Positions 7,261 through 15,037 of a DNA stretch of 64,000 bases are shown here, one piece after another (position 1 is the first letter of the stretch; every line of letters starts with the position of its first letter). The position numbers were made by a program, and so were the translations under genes. The notes beneath the pieces are model-generated. The model worked only from the letters and a program-made list of their open reading frames with translations, searched no databases and was not told the DNA's origin. Source of the stretch: Dakarella massiliensis (GTDB lineage Bacteria; Pseudomonadota; Gammaproteobacteria; Burkholderiales; Burkholderiaceae_F); the NCBI RefSeq assembly GCF_001182045.1, contig NZ_CVTY01000004.1, positions 62,001 to 126,000 of the forward strand, given 5' to 3'.

Positions 7261-9057
7261 ATGGCTCGACCAAGAACTCTACCAGACAACCATTTCCGTT
7301 TCTCCACCTTCAGAAAAGGAGATTCCACCTATGTTTATGGCTATAGAAATGAGTGGGATCCGGTGAAGAAACAGTCAAGAATTGCCAAAAGGATTTATGT
7401 CGGCACGCTCAATGAAGCAACCGGAAGACTTAGACTGGGCAAAAAGTACTTATCCAATCATCCTGAGTATGAAGGCAAGACGCTTTACTTTGAAAATCGT
7501 ACCCTCGTTGAAAGATCCGAGCAGGATGCTGCAGAAGAAGTTCAACAGCGCGAGCAGTCATGGGCTTCAAACAACCTTTCTTACGCTGCCACCTGGGCCC
7601 TTTGGCAGTTCGCCTCCAAGAACCGAATTCTGCAAAACCTGCAGGCGGCGTTCGGAAAACAATTAGGAACCGGCCTTCTGGCTTTGGCCGTCTATCAGCT
7701 CTTAGACGGGGGCGCCATGAACGGCTATGAAGACTGGCTTCCCGACAACTGGCTTCCTGTAAGCGCTCCTTTAAGCTCTCAGCGCATCAGCGAACTGCTT
7801 GCTCAAGTCGACCATGAGGACATGGTTAATTATTTCCGTTTACGATTTGACCGATCCAAGCAGAATTATCAGAAATGGCTTGAGGAAATAAAACAAAAGG
7901 CTCAGAAGCAGGGCTCGGCCATGCCGCCTTCAACTCTGCAAAAGATGTATATGGCGCTGGACTCCACGGCAATAAGTACCTTCTCTATGACAATCGAGGA
8001 TGCGGCTTACGGGCACGCCAAACAGAATCCTGAACTCAAACAGATAAACCTTACGCTTGCCGTGGATTTCTTGAACGGAGACGTCTGCTATGCCAGAGAA
8101 GACGAAGGCTCGATAACCGATAAGTCGGTCTACAAATCCATCCTGGCTCAGATGAAAAGCTACGGCTTTGATCTTGACGAGACAGTCCTGGTGACCGACC
8201 GGGGTTACTCTTCCCTAATGAATCTTCAGAATCTTTTTAATACCGATGTCAGCTTCGTCGCCGGCGTTCCTATCGTGGAAAAGGGTTTAAAAGATAAATT
8301 TACAAAGTTCCGTGAAGCACTTTGCGACCTCGCTTTTTACAACAGTGAGTATGAAGTTTATTGCCGAACCATAAAAGAAGACTGGAAGCAAAACACAGAG
8401 GCCGGCTCAGTAAATCGTGACTGCTTCGTGCATCTGTATCGGTTCCCGGAAATTGCGCTCTCTCAGCAGAAGCAGCTACTAAAGAAAATAGATAAGGTCT
8501 TAGATAAAAAACGCGATGGAAAAGTCGTAGATCGAGATGACTGGAACTTCGCTGCCCGCTTCATAACTGAGTGCAAAGAAGAGCAAGACGGCAAGGAAAG
8601 GAAAATATGGGAGAAAAACCTCGAGGCTCTCAGACTCTGGGAACGCACTGCCGGCTGCTTTGTTATCCGCAGCGACTGGCTCGAAGATCCGATCGAGGCT
8701 CTAAGAATTTACAGGCGCAGGAATATCGTTGAGGTGGCTTTCCGACAGTTTAAAGTCCTTAACGGAGGAGACCGACTGCAGGCAACCCAAACCTCTTACA
8801 TGGGCAAATTGATGGTACACATAATCGCTCAGTCTCTGAGGATGGCTATAACAGTGCAGGCTAAAAAAAGAGAAACTCAGGAATTAAAACTCCCCGATAA
8901 CTCGGTGGAAAAGTTACTGGCCGCATTGAAGAGGATCAGAGCGGTGAGGGCACCAACGAGAGCTACATGGGTTGTGGAGCCTCTGACGAAAAAAGCCCAA
9001 GACATGCTTGAGCTTTTAAACCTGCCTAAACCTCCCATGACGTTTAAGTCAATATAG
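7261..9057 (+). CDS. IS1634-family DDE transposase
   Basis: A 598-residue transposase from ATG 7261 (a TTG at 7246 is possible but lacks support). The DDE residues are visible as LDSTAIS (D234), LVTDRGYSS (D313) and RRNIVEVAFRQFK (E491), with the Y-(2)-R-(3)-E-(6)-K signature of IS4-like enzymes. The N-terminal MARPRTLPDNHFRFS and the NRTLVERSE region are typical of IS1634 members. The frame is intact and the promoter is near consensus, so the copy could be active. Base composition is more AT-rich than its neighbours, fitting recent arrival. Confidence 0.92.
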   Translation: MARPRTLPDNHFRFSTFRKGDSTYVYGYRNEWDPVKKQSRIAKRIYVGTLNEATGRLRLGKKYLSNHPEYEGKTLYFENRTLVERSEQDAAEEVQQREQSWASNNLSYAATWALWQFASKNRILQNLQAAFGKQLGTGLLALAVYQLLDGGAMNGYEDWLPDNWLPVSAPLSSQRISELLAQVDHEDMVNYFRLRFDRSKQNYQKWLEEIKQKAQKQGSAMPPSTLQKMYMALDSTAISTFSMTIEDAAYGHAKQNPELKQINLTLAVDFLNGDVCYAREDEGSITDKSVYKSILAQMKSYGFDLDETVLVTDRGYSSLMNLQNLFNTDVSFVAGVPIVEKGLKDKFTKFREALCDLAFYNSEYEVYCRTIKEDWKQNTEAGSVNRDCFVHLYRFPEIALSQQKQLLKKIDKVLDKKRDGKVVDRDDWNFAARFITECKEEQDGKERKIWEKNLEALRLWERTAGCFVIRSDWLEDPIEALRIYRRRNIVEVAFRQFKVLNGGDRLQATQTSYMGKLMVHIIAQSLRMAITVQAKKRETQELKLPDNSVEKLLAALKRIRAVRAPTRATWVVEPLTKKAQDMLELLNLPKPPMTFKSI

Positions 9058-9083
9058 AACTATGTCACGGGAGTTCAGGGTTC

Positions 9084-9120
9084 AAGTAGATTGAGCGAGA
9101 ATTCAATCTACTTTTTATTT
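9084..9120 (+). terminator. Orphaned terminator, probably of the HNH gene
   Basis: Perfect 11-bp stem AAGTAGATTGA (9084-9094) / TCAATCTACTT (9103-9113) followed by TTTATTTT. No gene on this strand now ends just before it, because the IS lies between it and the HNH gene. Confidence 0.8.
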
Positions 9121-9231
9121 TATGCCGGAGTTTCCCGGCGCCAAATCAGGTCCAGTGAACTGTTTCATGTAGTCCTGTATGTAGTCCACGAAGTGGAGCC
9201 TGCCTCACAAGGCCTGAATTCATTGAATTTA

Positions 9232-9307
9232 TGGCGTCCCCACAGGGATTCGAACCCTGGTTCTAACCGTGAGAGGGTTATGTCCTAGGCCTCTAGACGA
9301 TAGGGAC
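9232..9307 (-). tRNA. gltT: tRNA-Glu (anticodon CTC)
   Basis: Read on the minus strand, the 76-base gene begins GTCCCTATCGTCTAGAGGCC and ends GGGGACGCCA with encoded CCA. The acceptor stem is GTCCCTA/TGGGGAC-like, the anticodon loop is CTCTCAC with anticodon CTC, and the T-loop is GGTTCGAATCC. The sequence closely parallels E. coli tRNA-Glu except for CTC in place of TTC. It lies upstream of the gltX gene that charges it. The gene symbol is by analogy only. Confidence 0.93.
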
Positions 9308-9417
9308 TTAACGATCCCGACAAGTTCAGAAAACTCATCAGTTGAGGAGTAAAACTATACCGAAAGAATCTCAGAAAAGCAAGTTTTACATCCCAACTGC
9401 GGTTTTTCCTCCCATAT

Positions 9418-10824
9418 TTAGGCGAGGTTTTCGCGGAGACGGGAGATTACAGCGTCACGGCCGATGATTTCGAGCGTCTGATCGATCTGCGGAACCTTCT
9501 TGGCGGCAGTGGCAATCACGCGGATCGGGGTCGCGATCACGCCGAACTTCACCCCCTGCTCATCGCAGACGGACTTCAGCACGGCATAAATATCTGCGGC
9601 CTTCCACTCAGGGAGCGCTTCAAGCTTCTTCAGAGCGAGGCTTGCGGCTTCACGGCCTCCATTTTCAAGCGACTTTGCGATGTCTTCAGCGACCGGAGTG
9701 TAGGGGCCATAGAACACCATGGCGTCGTCAGCCAGTTCCTCGAGCGTCTGGGCGCGGCTCTTGAGGAGCGCGCAGACCTTCACGAGATCCGCCTTCGAGA
9801 GATCGCCGCCGCGGGCAACGATACGGTCCTTCACGAGATCGGCGAGGCGGCTGTCGTCCGCTTCCTTCATGTACTGACCGTTCAGCCAGGCAAGCTTCTT
9901 GAAGTCCATGCGGGCAGCGGCGCGAGAGCAGTCGGAGAGCACGAACACCTTCGCGAGTTCCTCGCGGGTGAATTTCTCCATGTTGCCGTGGCCCCAGCCA
10001 AGACGGGCGAGGTAGTTGAAGATCGCTTCAGGCAGATAGCCGGCCTTCTTGTACTCCGTCACAGCGACGGAGCCGTGACGTTTCGACAGCTTCTTGCCGT
10101 CCGGTCCGTTGATCAGCGGCAGGTGGCCGAAGATCGGAGGCTCTACGCCGAGAGCGCGGTACAGATTGATCTGGCGGGGCGTGTTGTTGATATGGTCAGC
10201 GCCGCGGATCACGTGCGTCATCTTCATATCAATATCATCCACCACGACCGCGAAGTTGTAGGTCGGGATACCGTCGGAGCGCATGATGACGAGGTCATCA
10301 AGCTCAGTGTTTGACACGGTGATCGGACCGTACACAGCGTCTTCCCAGGTCACATCGCCGTCATCCGGATTGCGGAAGCGGAGAACTGGCTTCACGCCTT
10401 CAGGCTTCACAAGGCCGAGCTCAGCGGCGCGTTCGGGTCTCCAGCGGCCGTCATAACGGGGCTTTTCACCGCGGAGCTTCTGGGCTTCACGCATCGCGTC
10501 AAGCTCTTCCTTCGTGCAGTAATCCCAATAGGCAAGGCCCTTCTCGAGAAGCGAATCCGCCACTTCCTTGTAGCGGTCCAGACGCTGCATCTGATAAACC
10601 ACAGCGCCCTGGTTGTCGTAGTCGAGGTTCAGCCACTTCATCGAGTCCAGAATCACCTGGGTCGCTTCCGGGGTGGAGCGTTCCTGATCGGTATCTTCAA
10701 TACGAAGAAGGAATTTGCCGCCAAAGTGGCGGGCGACAGCCCAGCAGTAGATAGCCGTACGGGCGGTGCCGAGATGCATCATGCCGGTAGGGCTCGGTGC
10801 AATGCGGGTGCGAACTTCAGTCAT
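9418..10824 (-). CDS. gltX: Glutamate--tRNA ligase
   Basis: A 468-residue class I synthetase that attaches glutamate to tRNA-Glu. The start is the ATG at 10824 (MTEVRTRIAPSPTG), where the family always begins; an upstream 35-residue extension is not conserved. The HIGH-type motif is PSPTGMMHLGTART (residues 10-23) and the KMSKS-type motif is KKLSKRHGS. The C-terminal anticodon-binding helices follow. A tRNA-Glu gene lies 110 bases downstream on the same strand, so the two may be transcribed together. Confidence 0.97.
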   Translation of the reverse strand: MTEVRTRIAPSPTGMMHLGTARTAIYCWAVARHFGGKFLLRIEDTDQERSTPEATQVILDSMKWLNLDYDNQGAVVYQMQRLDRYKEVADSLLEKGLAYWDYCTKEELDAMREAQKLRGEKPRYDGRWRPERAAELGLVKPEGVKPVLRFRNPDDGDVTWEDAVYGPITVSNTELDDLVIMRSDGIPTYNFAVVVDDIDMKMTHVIRGADHINNTPRQINLYRALGVEPPIFGHLPLINGPDGKKLSKRHGSVAVTEYKKAGYLPEAIFNYLARLGWGHGNMEKFTREELAKVFVLSDCSRAAARMDFKKLAWLNGQYMKEADDSRLADLVKDRIVARGGDLSKADLVKVCALLKSRAQTLEELADDAMVFYGPYTPVAEDIAKSLENGGREAASLALKKLEALPEWKAADIYAVLKSVCDEQGVKFGVIATPIRVIATAAKKVPQIDQTLEIIGRDAVISRLRENLA

Positions 10825-10984
10825 GTTTCTTAATAGTCCAAAGAAAAAACCCGGGGAGAATCCTGTGACCCGCTCCGGTTCTGAGTACAAAACGCTCCCT
10901 ATTGTAAGTCGTGAGGGCGGTGAGTCCAATAGGGTGAGAGAGGAAGTGATGGAAAAAATCCGTTTTTTTCCGGGAGTGTTATTT

Positions 10985-11215
10985 TCCGGTACAATCCCTT
11001 TCCTACTTTGGGGAGTAGCCGCGCTGCAGACCCTGGACCGCCACTAAGAGCGGCAAGGCAGCGACCTGCGTCAACACACTTGGCTCCAGAAGCCATGGCG
11101 CAGGATTCAGATATCAAGACTGAACCGGCAAGACCAGAGACTCTGCTGGGTGCGTGGGATGAGACGCCGGTCTCTGCCGCCTGCAGGGTTTCTGTCTGTC
11201 AGGACCGGCTCAGGA
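10985..11215 (+). promoter_or_regulatory. yybP-ykoY manganese riboswitch
   Basis: The leader contains the two diagnostic internal loops of the Mn2+-sensing yybP-ykoY aptamer: GGGGAGTAGCC (11010-11020) and, 110 bases later, GGCAAGACCAG (11127-11137). The latter is followed by an expression-platform stem AGAGAC / GTCTCT (11135-11140 with 11170-11175). A -10-like TACAAT sits at 10990-10995. The gene downstream encodes an UPF0016 protein, a family known to export manganese and to be controlled by this riboswitch. Confidence 0.85.
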
Positions 11216-11251
11216 TCTACGGGGATCCTTCAATCTCCCGACCCCAGAATC

Positions 11252-11851
11252 ATGCTTCAAACAATACTGCTCAGCATGGGCGCAATCACGCTCTCTGAAA
11301 TTGGTGACAAGACCCAGCTGCTTGCTCTGGCTCTGGCCGCTCACTACAGAAAACCTATCCCGATCGTGCTCGGTATTCTCTGTGCGACACTCCTGAATCA
11401 TTGGCTCGCCGCCATGCTCGGCTACTGGATCAACGCGTGGCTCACGCCGGAAATTCTGCGCTGGGTGCTGATTGTGTCCTTCATCGGCATGGGCATCTGG
11501 ATGATGATCCCCGATAAGGATGACAGCGACGCGGAACACAGCCGCTGGAAGAAGTACGGCGTTTTTACAGCGACGCTGATCCTCTTCTTCCTCGCTGAAA
11601 TGGGAGACAAGACCCAGCTCGCGACCATTGCGATTGCGGCGAAGGTCGGCACCGTCATTCCAGTGATGATGGGAACCACGGTCGGTATGCTTTTGGCGGA
11701 CGCTCCCGTTGTCTTCATCGGTGACCGGTTCGCGAAATACATTCCGGTCCGTACGGTTCACATTGTGGCGGCGCTCGTCTTTATCGGCTTCGGTGTTGCC
11801 GCCTACTTTGCCGATCCCTGGTCATTCGTGCCGCACGTTCCGGCACCGTAA
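11252..11851 (+). CDS. mntX: UPF0016/GDT1-family manganese exporter
   Basis: A 199-residue membrane protein with six predicted helices in two repeats. Each repeat carries the family signature: EIGDKTQLLAL near residue 16 and EMGDKTQLATI near residue 117. These acidic motifs bind the transported cation in the GDT1/TMEM165/MntX family. I chose ATG 11252 because it gives the normal length and starts just before the first helix; longer frames would run into the riboswitch. The manganese riboswitch upstream supports Mn2+ efflux as its role. It converges with queH, the stop codons being one base apart. Confidence 0.9.
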   Translation: MLQTILLSMGAITLSEIGDKTQLLALALAAHYRKPIPIVLGILCATLLNHWLAAMLGYWINAWLTPEILRWVLIVSFIGMGIWMMIPDKDDSDAEHSRWKKYGVFTATLILFFLAEMGDKTQLATIAIAAKVGTVIPVMMGTTVGMLLADAPVVFIGDRFAKYIPVRTVHIVAALVFIGFGVAAYFADPWSFVPHVPAP

Positions 11852-11852
11852 T

Positions 11853-12494
11853 TCAGGCGGATTTTCTGACGGACTGAAGAACGGCGTCGATCTTTTCCCG
11901 CGCTGCTTCTTCGTCCTTTTTCGCCTGTTCGCTCTGGCGGGCCATGCGTTCCGCAAGTCCCCGCATCGAGAATTCGCAGCCGCAGTAGAGCTGGTTATAG
12001 AAGTGATTCTCGCGGATCAGAGCGCCCCGGCGATCCTGCAGACCGCCTTTTCTCCAGTTGCGATCCCAGTATTCAACCCCGGGGAACTGGGATGCGGCCC
12101 AGTTCCCGGCCTCCGCTACCTGATCAAGGCGCTTCCAGCGGCTTGAGGCGAGCGTGGTTGTGAAGCGGGAGAAACCCATTTCGGAAGCGACCTTCGCTGT
12201 CTGGTACAGCCGCACGCGGAAGCACTGCAGGCACCGGGCGCCGCGTTCCGGCTCATCTTCGAGCCCCTTCACTTTTTCGCGCCAGAAGTCGTGATTCCAG
12301 TCACCGTCGATAATCGGTACGCCAAGTTTTTTCGCGTATTCGGTGATTTCGTTTTTCCGGATCAGATACTCTTTTTCCGGAAAAATATTCGGATTGTAGT
12401 AATAGACAGTCGGTTCGTAACCGTTTGCCATCATCCACTCAAGGATCGCGCCTGAGCACGGGGCGCAGCAGCTGTGAAGGAGAATTTTTTCCAT
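11853..12494 (-). CDS. queH: Epoxyqueuosine reductase QueH
   Basis: A 213-residue member of the DUF208/QueH family, the non-cobalamin enzyme that reduces epoxyqueuosine to queuosine in tRNA. It opens with ILLHSCCAPCSG (adjacent Cys residues near 9-10 and 13), followed by YYNPNIFPEKEY, and has the conserved RCLQCFRVRL Cys pair and TTTLASSRWK. These cysteines hold an iron-sulfur cluster and a non-cluster metal in characterised members. The C-terminus is Lys/Glu-rich. The gene is monocistronic. Confidence 0.93.
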   Translation of the reverse strand: MEKILLHSCCAPCSGAILEWMMANGYEPTVYYYNPNIFPEKEYLIRKNEITEYAKKLGVPIIDGDWNHDFWREKVKGLEDEPERGARCLQCFRVRLYQTAKVASEMGFSRFTTTLASSRWKRLDQVAEAGNWAASQFPGVEYWDRNWRKGGLQDRRGALIRENHFYNQLYCGCEFSMRGLAERMARQSEQAKKDEEAAREKIDAVLQSVRKSA

Positions 12495-12520
12495 AGTGCG
12501 CGTATTTTACTGAGGAAGCA

Positions 12521-12560
12521 GAGAGGCCTCATGGCTTGAACCATGAGGCCTCTCTTTTTT
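12521..12560 (+). terminator. Strong hairpin between fadL and queH
   Basis: GAGAGGCCTCATGG (12521-12534) pairs perfectly with CCATGAGGCCTCTC (12541-12554) and is followed by six T on the plus strand. Both neighbours are on the minus strand, where only a weak tract follows, so it may mainly block antisense reading from mntX while also ending fadL. Confidence 0.75.
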
Positions 12561-12601
12561 CAGATGGAGGCCGCGGAAGAGGCGGCCCCTGAATCTGCGG
12601 A

Positions 12602-13963
12602 TCAGAAGCGGTAAACGACGCCCGCGCCGACCATGTAGCAGTTCAGCTTGTCAAAGCGGCCGATCTTCTGGGAGTTCGCGTCCTGGGAGGCGTAGAGATT
12701 ACGTTCGCCGATACCGTGGATGTGAGTCGCGGCGATATCGAACTGCCAGTGCTCGTTCATGCGGTAGGTCGCGCCAAGCGTCGCCCAGATGCGGTTTGCG
12801 TCCGGAATCAGAGCCGTACGGTAACGGGGATTCGCGATCGGGGAGCGGTCATAGGCAACACCGCCGCGGATCGTCCACTTCGGCGTGATATCGAGGTCGT
12901 AGCCGAGGGAGAAGAACCAGGAGTCGCGCCACTTCATCGGCACGTCAGTCTGGCTGTGGGGGAGTCCGCCCGCATTGATAATCAGGTTATCGAAGCTGCT
13001 CCAGTCGGTCCAGCGGATGGAGCCCGAGAGTCTCATCTTCGGGGAGTACTTCCAGACAAACGTAAGGTTCGCGTTCGCGGGAGCGTCCATCTGGGCGCCG
13101 CCATTCAGCGTCATTGCGCCCGACTGGGCGATGCCCATGACGTCAGCGAACGACAGATTCGCCTGCCGCATGGCCGCGATCATGCCCGCAGCCTGAGTAC
13201 TGCCGGGATTCAGTTTGGCGTTCTGAGCGGCGGCAACAATGGCCTTCTGGCCAGCGGCATCCGTCGAGAGCTTCACCGTGCCGTGTGCCTTATGCGTGAT
13301 GGCGGAGCGGTAGCCGAAACCCATGCGGAAGTTATCGGTGGCGGACCACATGCCGCCGATATTCCAGCCGTAGCCCCAGTCATCCGCGTCAAGACGCGAG
13401 TACACGTTCTGGCCGAGGAGGTTACGCTTCATGGACACCGTGGCGTCAATGTACTGAGCCGAGAATCCAGCGCCGACCGAGAACTTGTCGTTGATCTTCC
13501 AGGTCACGGACGGGTTGATGTTGATCGTGAGAAGCTTGGCATCGTAGCCGCGTTCAGCGCCTTCCCAGTTCTGGTTATAGGAGTCAGCGAGGCCGAAAGG
13601 CATCACGATGGCAAGCCCGCCCCAGATCTTGTCATTGAACTGGTGGGTCACCATCTGGTGAAGAATCGGGGAAATGCGCTTACGGCCGTTTTCCGTAGAA
13701 CCATCAGTGCCCTTATAGGACATGTCCATGGCATTTGCCACACCGCCGAGTTGGACCTGAGTGCCGGAGAGCAGCGTCATGCCGGCGGGGTTATACCAGG
13801 TAGCCGAGAGGTCGTCCCCCATGATGCCTTCGCCAGCGAAAGCGCGGCCCAGACCCGTAATCGACTGCTCGTTAAGCTGGAAGCCGCCTGCGAAAGCGGG
13901 ACCCGAGAGAGAAAGAACGGCAGCAGCCGCGGCTGTCAATACGATTTTTTTTCTGATGGTCAT
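12602..13963 (-). CDS. fadL: Outer membrane long-chain fatty acid / hydrocarbon channel FadL
   Basis: A 453-residue OmpP1/FadL/TodX-family beta-barrel. It has a Sec signal peptide cleaved after SLSGPAFA (about residue 25). The mature N-terminus GGFQLNEQSITGLGRAFAGE is the FadL hatch signature, followed by SATWYNPAGMTLL. It ends in a Phe-terminated beta strand (VGAGVVYRF), as outer membrane proteins do. It lets hydrophobic compounds cross the outer membrane. The insertion around ADVMGIAQSGAM is a loop typical of the family. Confidence 0.94.
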   Translation of the reverse strand: MTIRKKIVLTAAAAAVLSLSGPAFAGGFQLNEQSITGLGRAFAGEGIMGDDLSATWYNPAGMTLLSGTQVQLGGVANAMDMSYKGTDGSTENGRKRISPILHQMVTHQFNDKIWGGLAIVMPFGLADSYNQNWEGAERGYDAKLLTININPSVTWKINDKFSVGAGFSAQYIDATVSMKRNLLGQNVYSRLDADDWGYGWNIGGMWSATDNFRMGFGYRSAITHKAHGTVKLSTDAAGQKAIVAAAQNAKLNPGSTQAAGMIAAMRQANLSFADVMGIAQSGAMTLNGGAQMDAPANANLTFVWKYSPKMRLSGSIRWTDWSSFDNLIINAGGLPHSQTDVPMKWRDSWFFSLGYDLDITPKWTIRGGVAYDRSPIANPRYRTALIPDANRIWATLGATYRMNEHWQFDIAATHIHGIGERNLYASQDANSQKIGRFDKLNCYMVGAGVVYRF

Positions 13964-14305
13964 TTTCTGTTTTGAACGAGTAATGCGTTGGGGCGTCCGC
14001 TAAAATACAGGGACACTGGGTTTAATGATGGTAAGACCTGGAGCGAAGGTTATTCTATGAACCTGAAATAGCTGCAAAAGTGAATCTGTTTTAGGTAATA
14101 ACCCTTGCGGTATCTTTATTAAATCAGCAGCAAAGCTTTTTTATTGCGACAGCTGATTGAATTTAAACGAGTAAATCTTACGGGAAATTTTTCTTCCGCA
14201 AATGGATTTCAGATGAGGCGGCTTGTCGCCCCTTCAGGCTAATCCCTGCGGAAGCCCCATGCAGACAGAGTTTTCCGTGACTGAATGGAGGGCAGGGAAG
14301 TCACT
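13964..14305. other. Divergent fadL / yggS intergenic region
   Basis: This 342-base region carries both promoters. I see an inverted repeat AATCAGC (14122-14128) / GCTGATT (14152-14158) around an AT-rich centre, and TTAGGTAATAACCCTTGCGGT near 14092, which recalls the GGTAATACC element found upstream of the MetQ-like genes. No gene is supported. Confidence 0.4.
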
Positions 14306-15028
14306 ATGTCAGTGCTGAAGCCTGGGATTGAAGAAAGAGTGGCGGAAGTTCGAAGTCGGATCGAAAAAGCGTGCCTAGAGGCGGGAAGGAAGCCCGAAGA
14401 GGTGAAGCTTCTGGCGGTGAGCAAGACGTTTCCCGCTGAGGCGGCGCTCGCAGCGGCTCAGCTAGGACTCTTTTCTCTTGGTGAAAACTATGCCCAGGAG
14501 GGCTGCGACAAGGTGGACTGGTTCCGCTCGAATCATCCGGAGCTGCCGCTTGAGTGGCACTTTATCGGACCGCTCCAGTCCAATAAAACGCGTCCGGTGG
14601 CGGAACACTTCAGCTGGGTGCAAAGCGTGAACCGGATGAAGATCGCCGAGAGACTCTCATCCCAGCGTCCCGAGGGGATGCCCCCGCTTAACGTTCTGAT
14701 CGAAGTGAATGTGGACGGAGAAGAAACGAAGAGCGGAGTAAAGCCCGAAGAGGCGCTGCAGTTCGCGCGCGATGTTGCCGCGCTTCCCAACCTGAAGCTT
14801 CGCGGTTTTATGGTGATTCCGACCCCGGAAGAGGATCCCGAGAAGCAGAAGGTGCCGTTCCGCGCCATGAAGAAGCTTTTTGATGAAGCCAACGCGGCTG
14901 GCCTCGGTCTTGACACGCTTTCCATGGGAATGAGCAGCGATATTGAAAGCGCCATCCAGTGCGGGAGCATGATGGTCAGAGTCGGAAGTGCGATTTTCGG
15001 GCCGCGCGATTACGGGCACGGCCACTGA
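14306..15028 (+). CDS. yggS: PLP homeostasis protein YggS/PLPBP
   Basis: A 240-residue pyridoxal-phosphate binding protein with an alanine-racemase-like TIM barrel. The PLP lysine is K40 in LLAVSKTF. Other conserved parts are GENYAQE, WHFIGPLQSNK, NVDGEETKSGV and LSMGMSSDIESAI. It buffers intracellular PLP. I chose ATG 14306 over ATG 14285 because GGAGGGCAGGGAAG is placed correctly before it and the family starts there. Confidence 0.94.
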   Translation: MSVLKPGIEERVAEVRSRIEKACLEAGRKPEEVKLLAVSKTFPAEAALAAAQLGLFSLGENYAQEGCDKVDWFRSNHPELPLEWHFIGPLQSNKTRPVAEHFSWVQSVNRMKIAERLSSQRPEGMPPLNVLIEVNVDGEETKSGVKPEEALQFARDVAALPNLKLRGFMVIPTPEEDPEKQKVPFRAMKKLFDEANAAGLGLDTLSMGMSSDIESAIQCGSMMVRVGSAIFGPRDYGHGH

Positions 15029-15037
15029 TTTCAACGC

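Larger units (their letters stand above)
7135..9075 (+). mobile_element. IS1634-like insertion sequence
   Basis: A 1941-bp element holding one transposase gene. The terminal inverted repeats are about 19 bp: the left end starts AACTCCCGGAACATAGCTC (7135-7153) and the right end GAACTATGTCACGGGAGTT (9057-9075) matches it at 16 of 19 positions. The left end contains a hairpin, TCCCGGA/TCCGGGA, followed by six T, which would stop outside transcription. The right repeat overlaps the last base of the transposase stop codon. I see no clear target duplication. The element lies between the HNH gene and a terminator at 9084-9120 that probably belonged to that gene. Confidence 0.85.

Noticed and set aside
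9100..9310. Phage or island attachment site at tRNA-Glu
   Set aside because: No integrase gene and no second copy of the tRNA 3' end were found in the window.
12716..13975. 419-codon plus-strand frame opposite fadL
   Set aside because: Antisense of fadL; no domain and no plausible promoter position.
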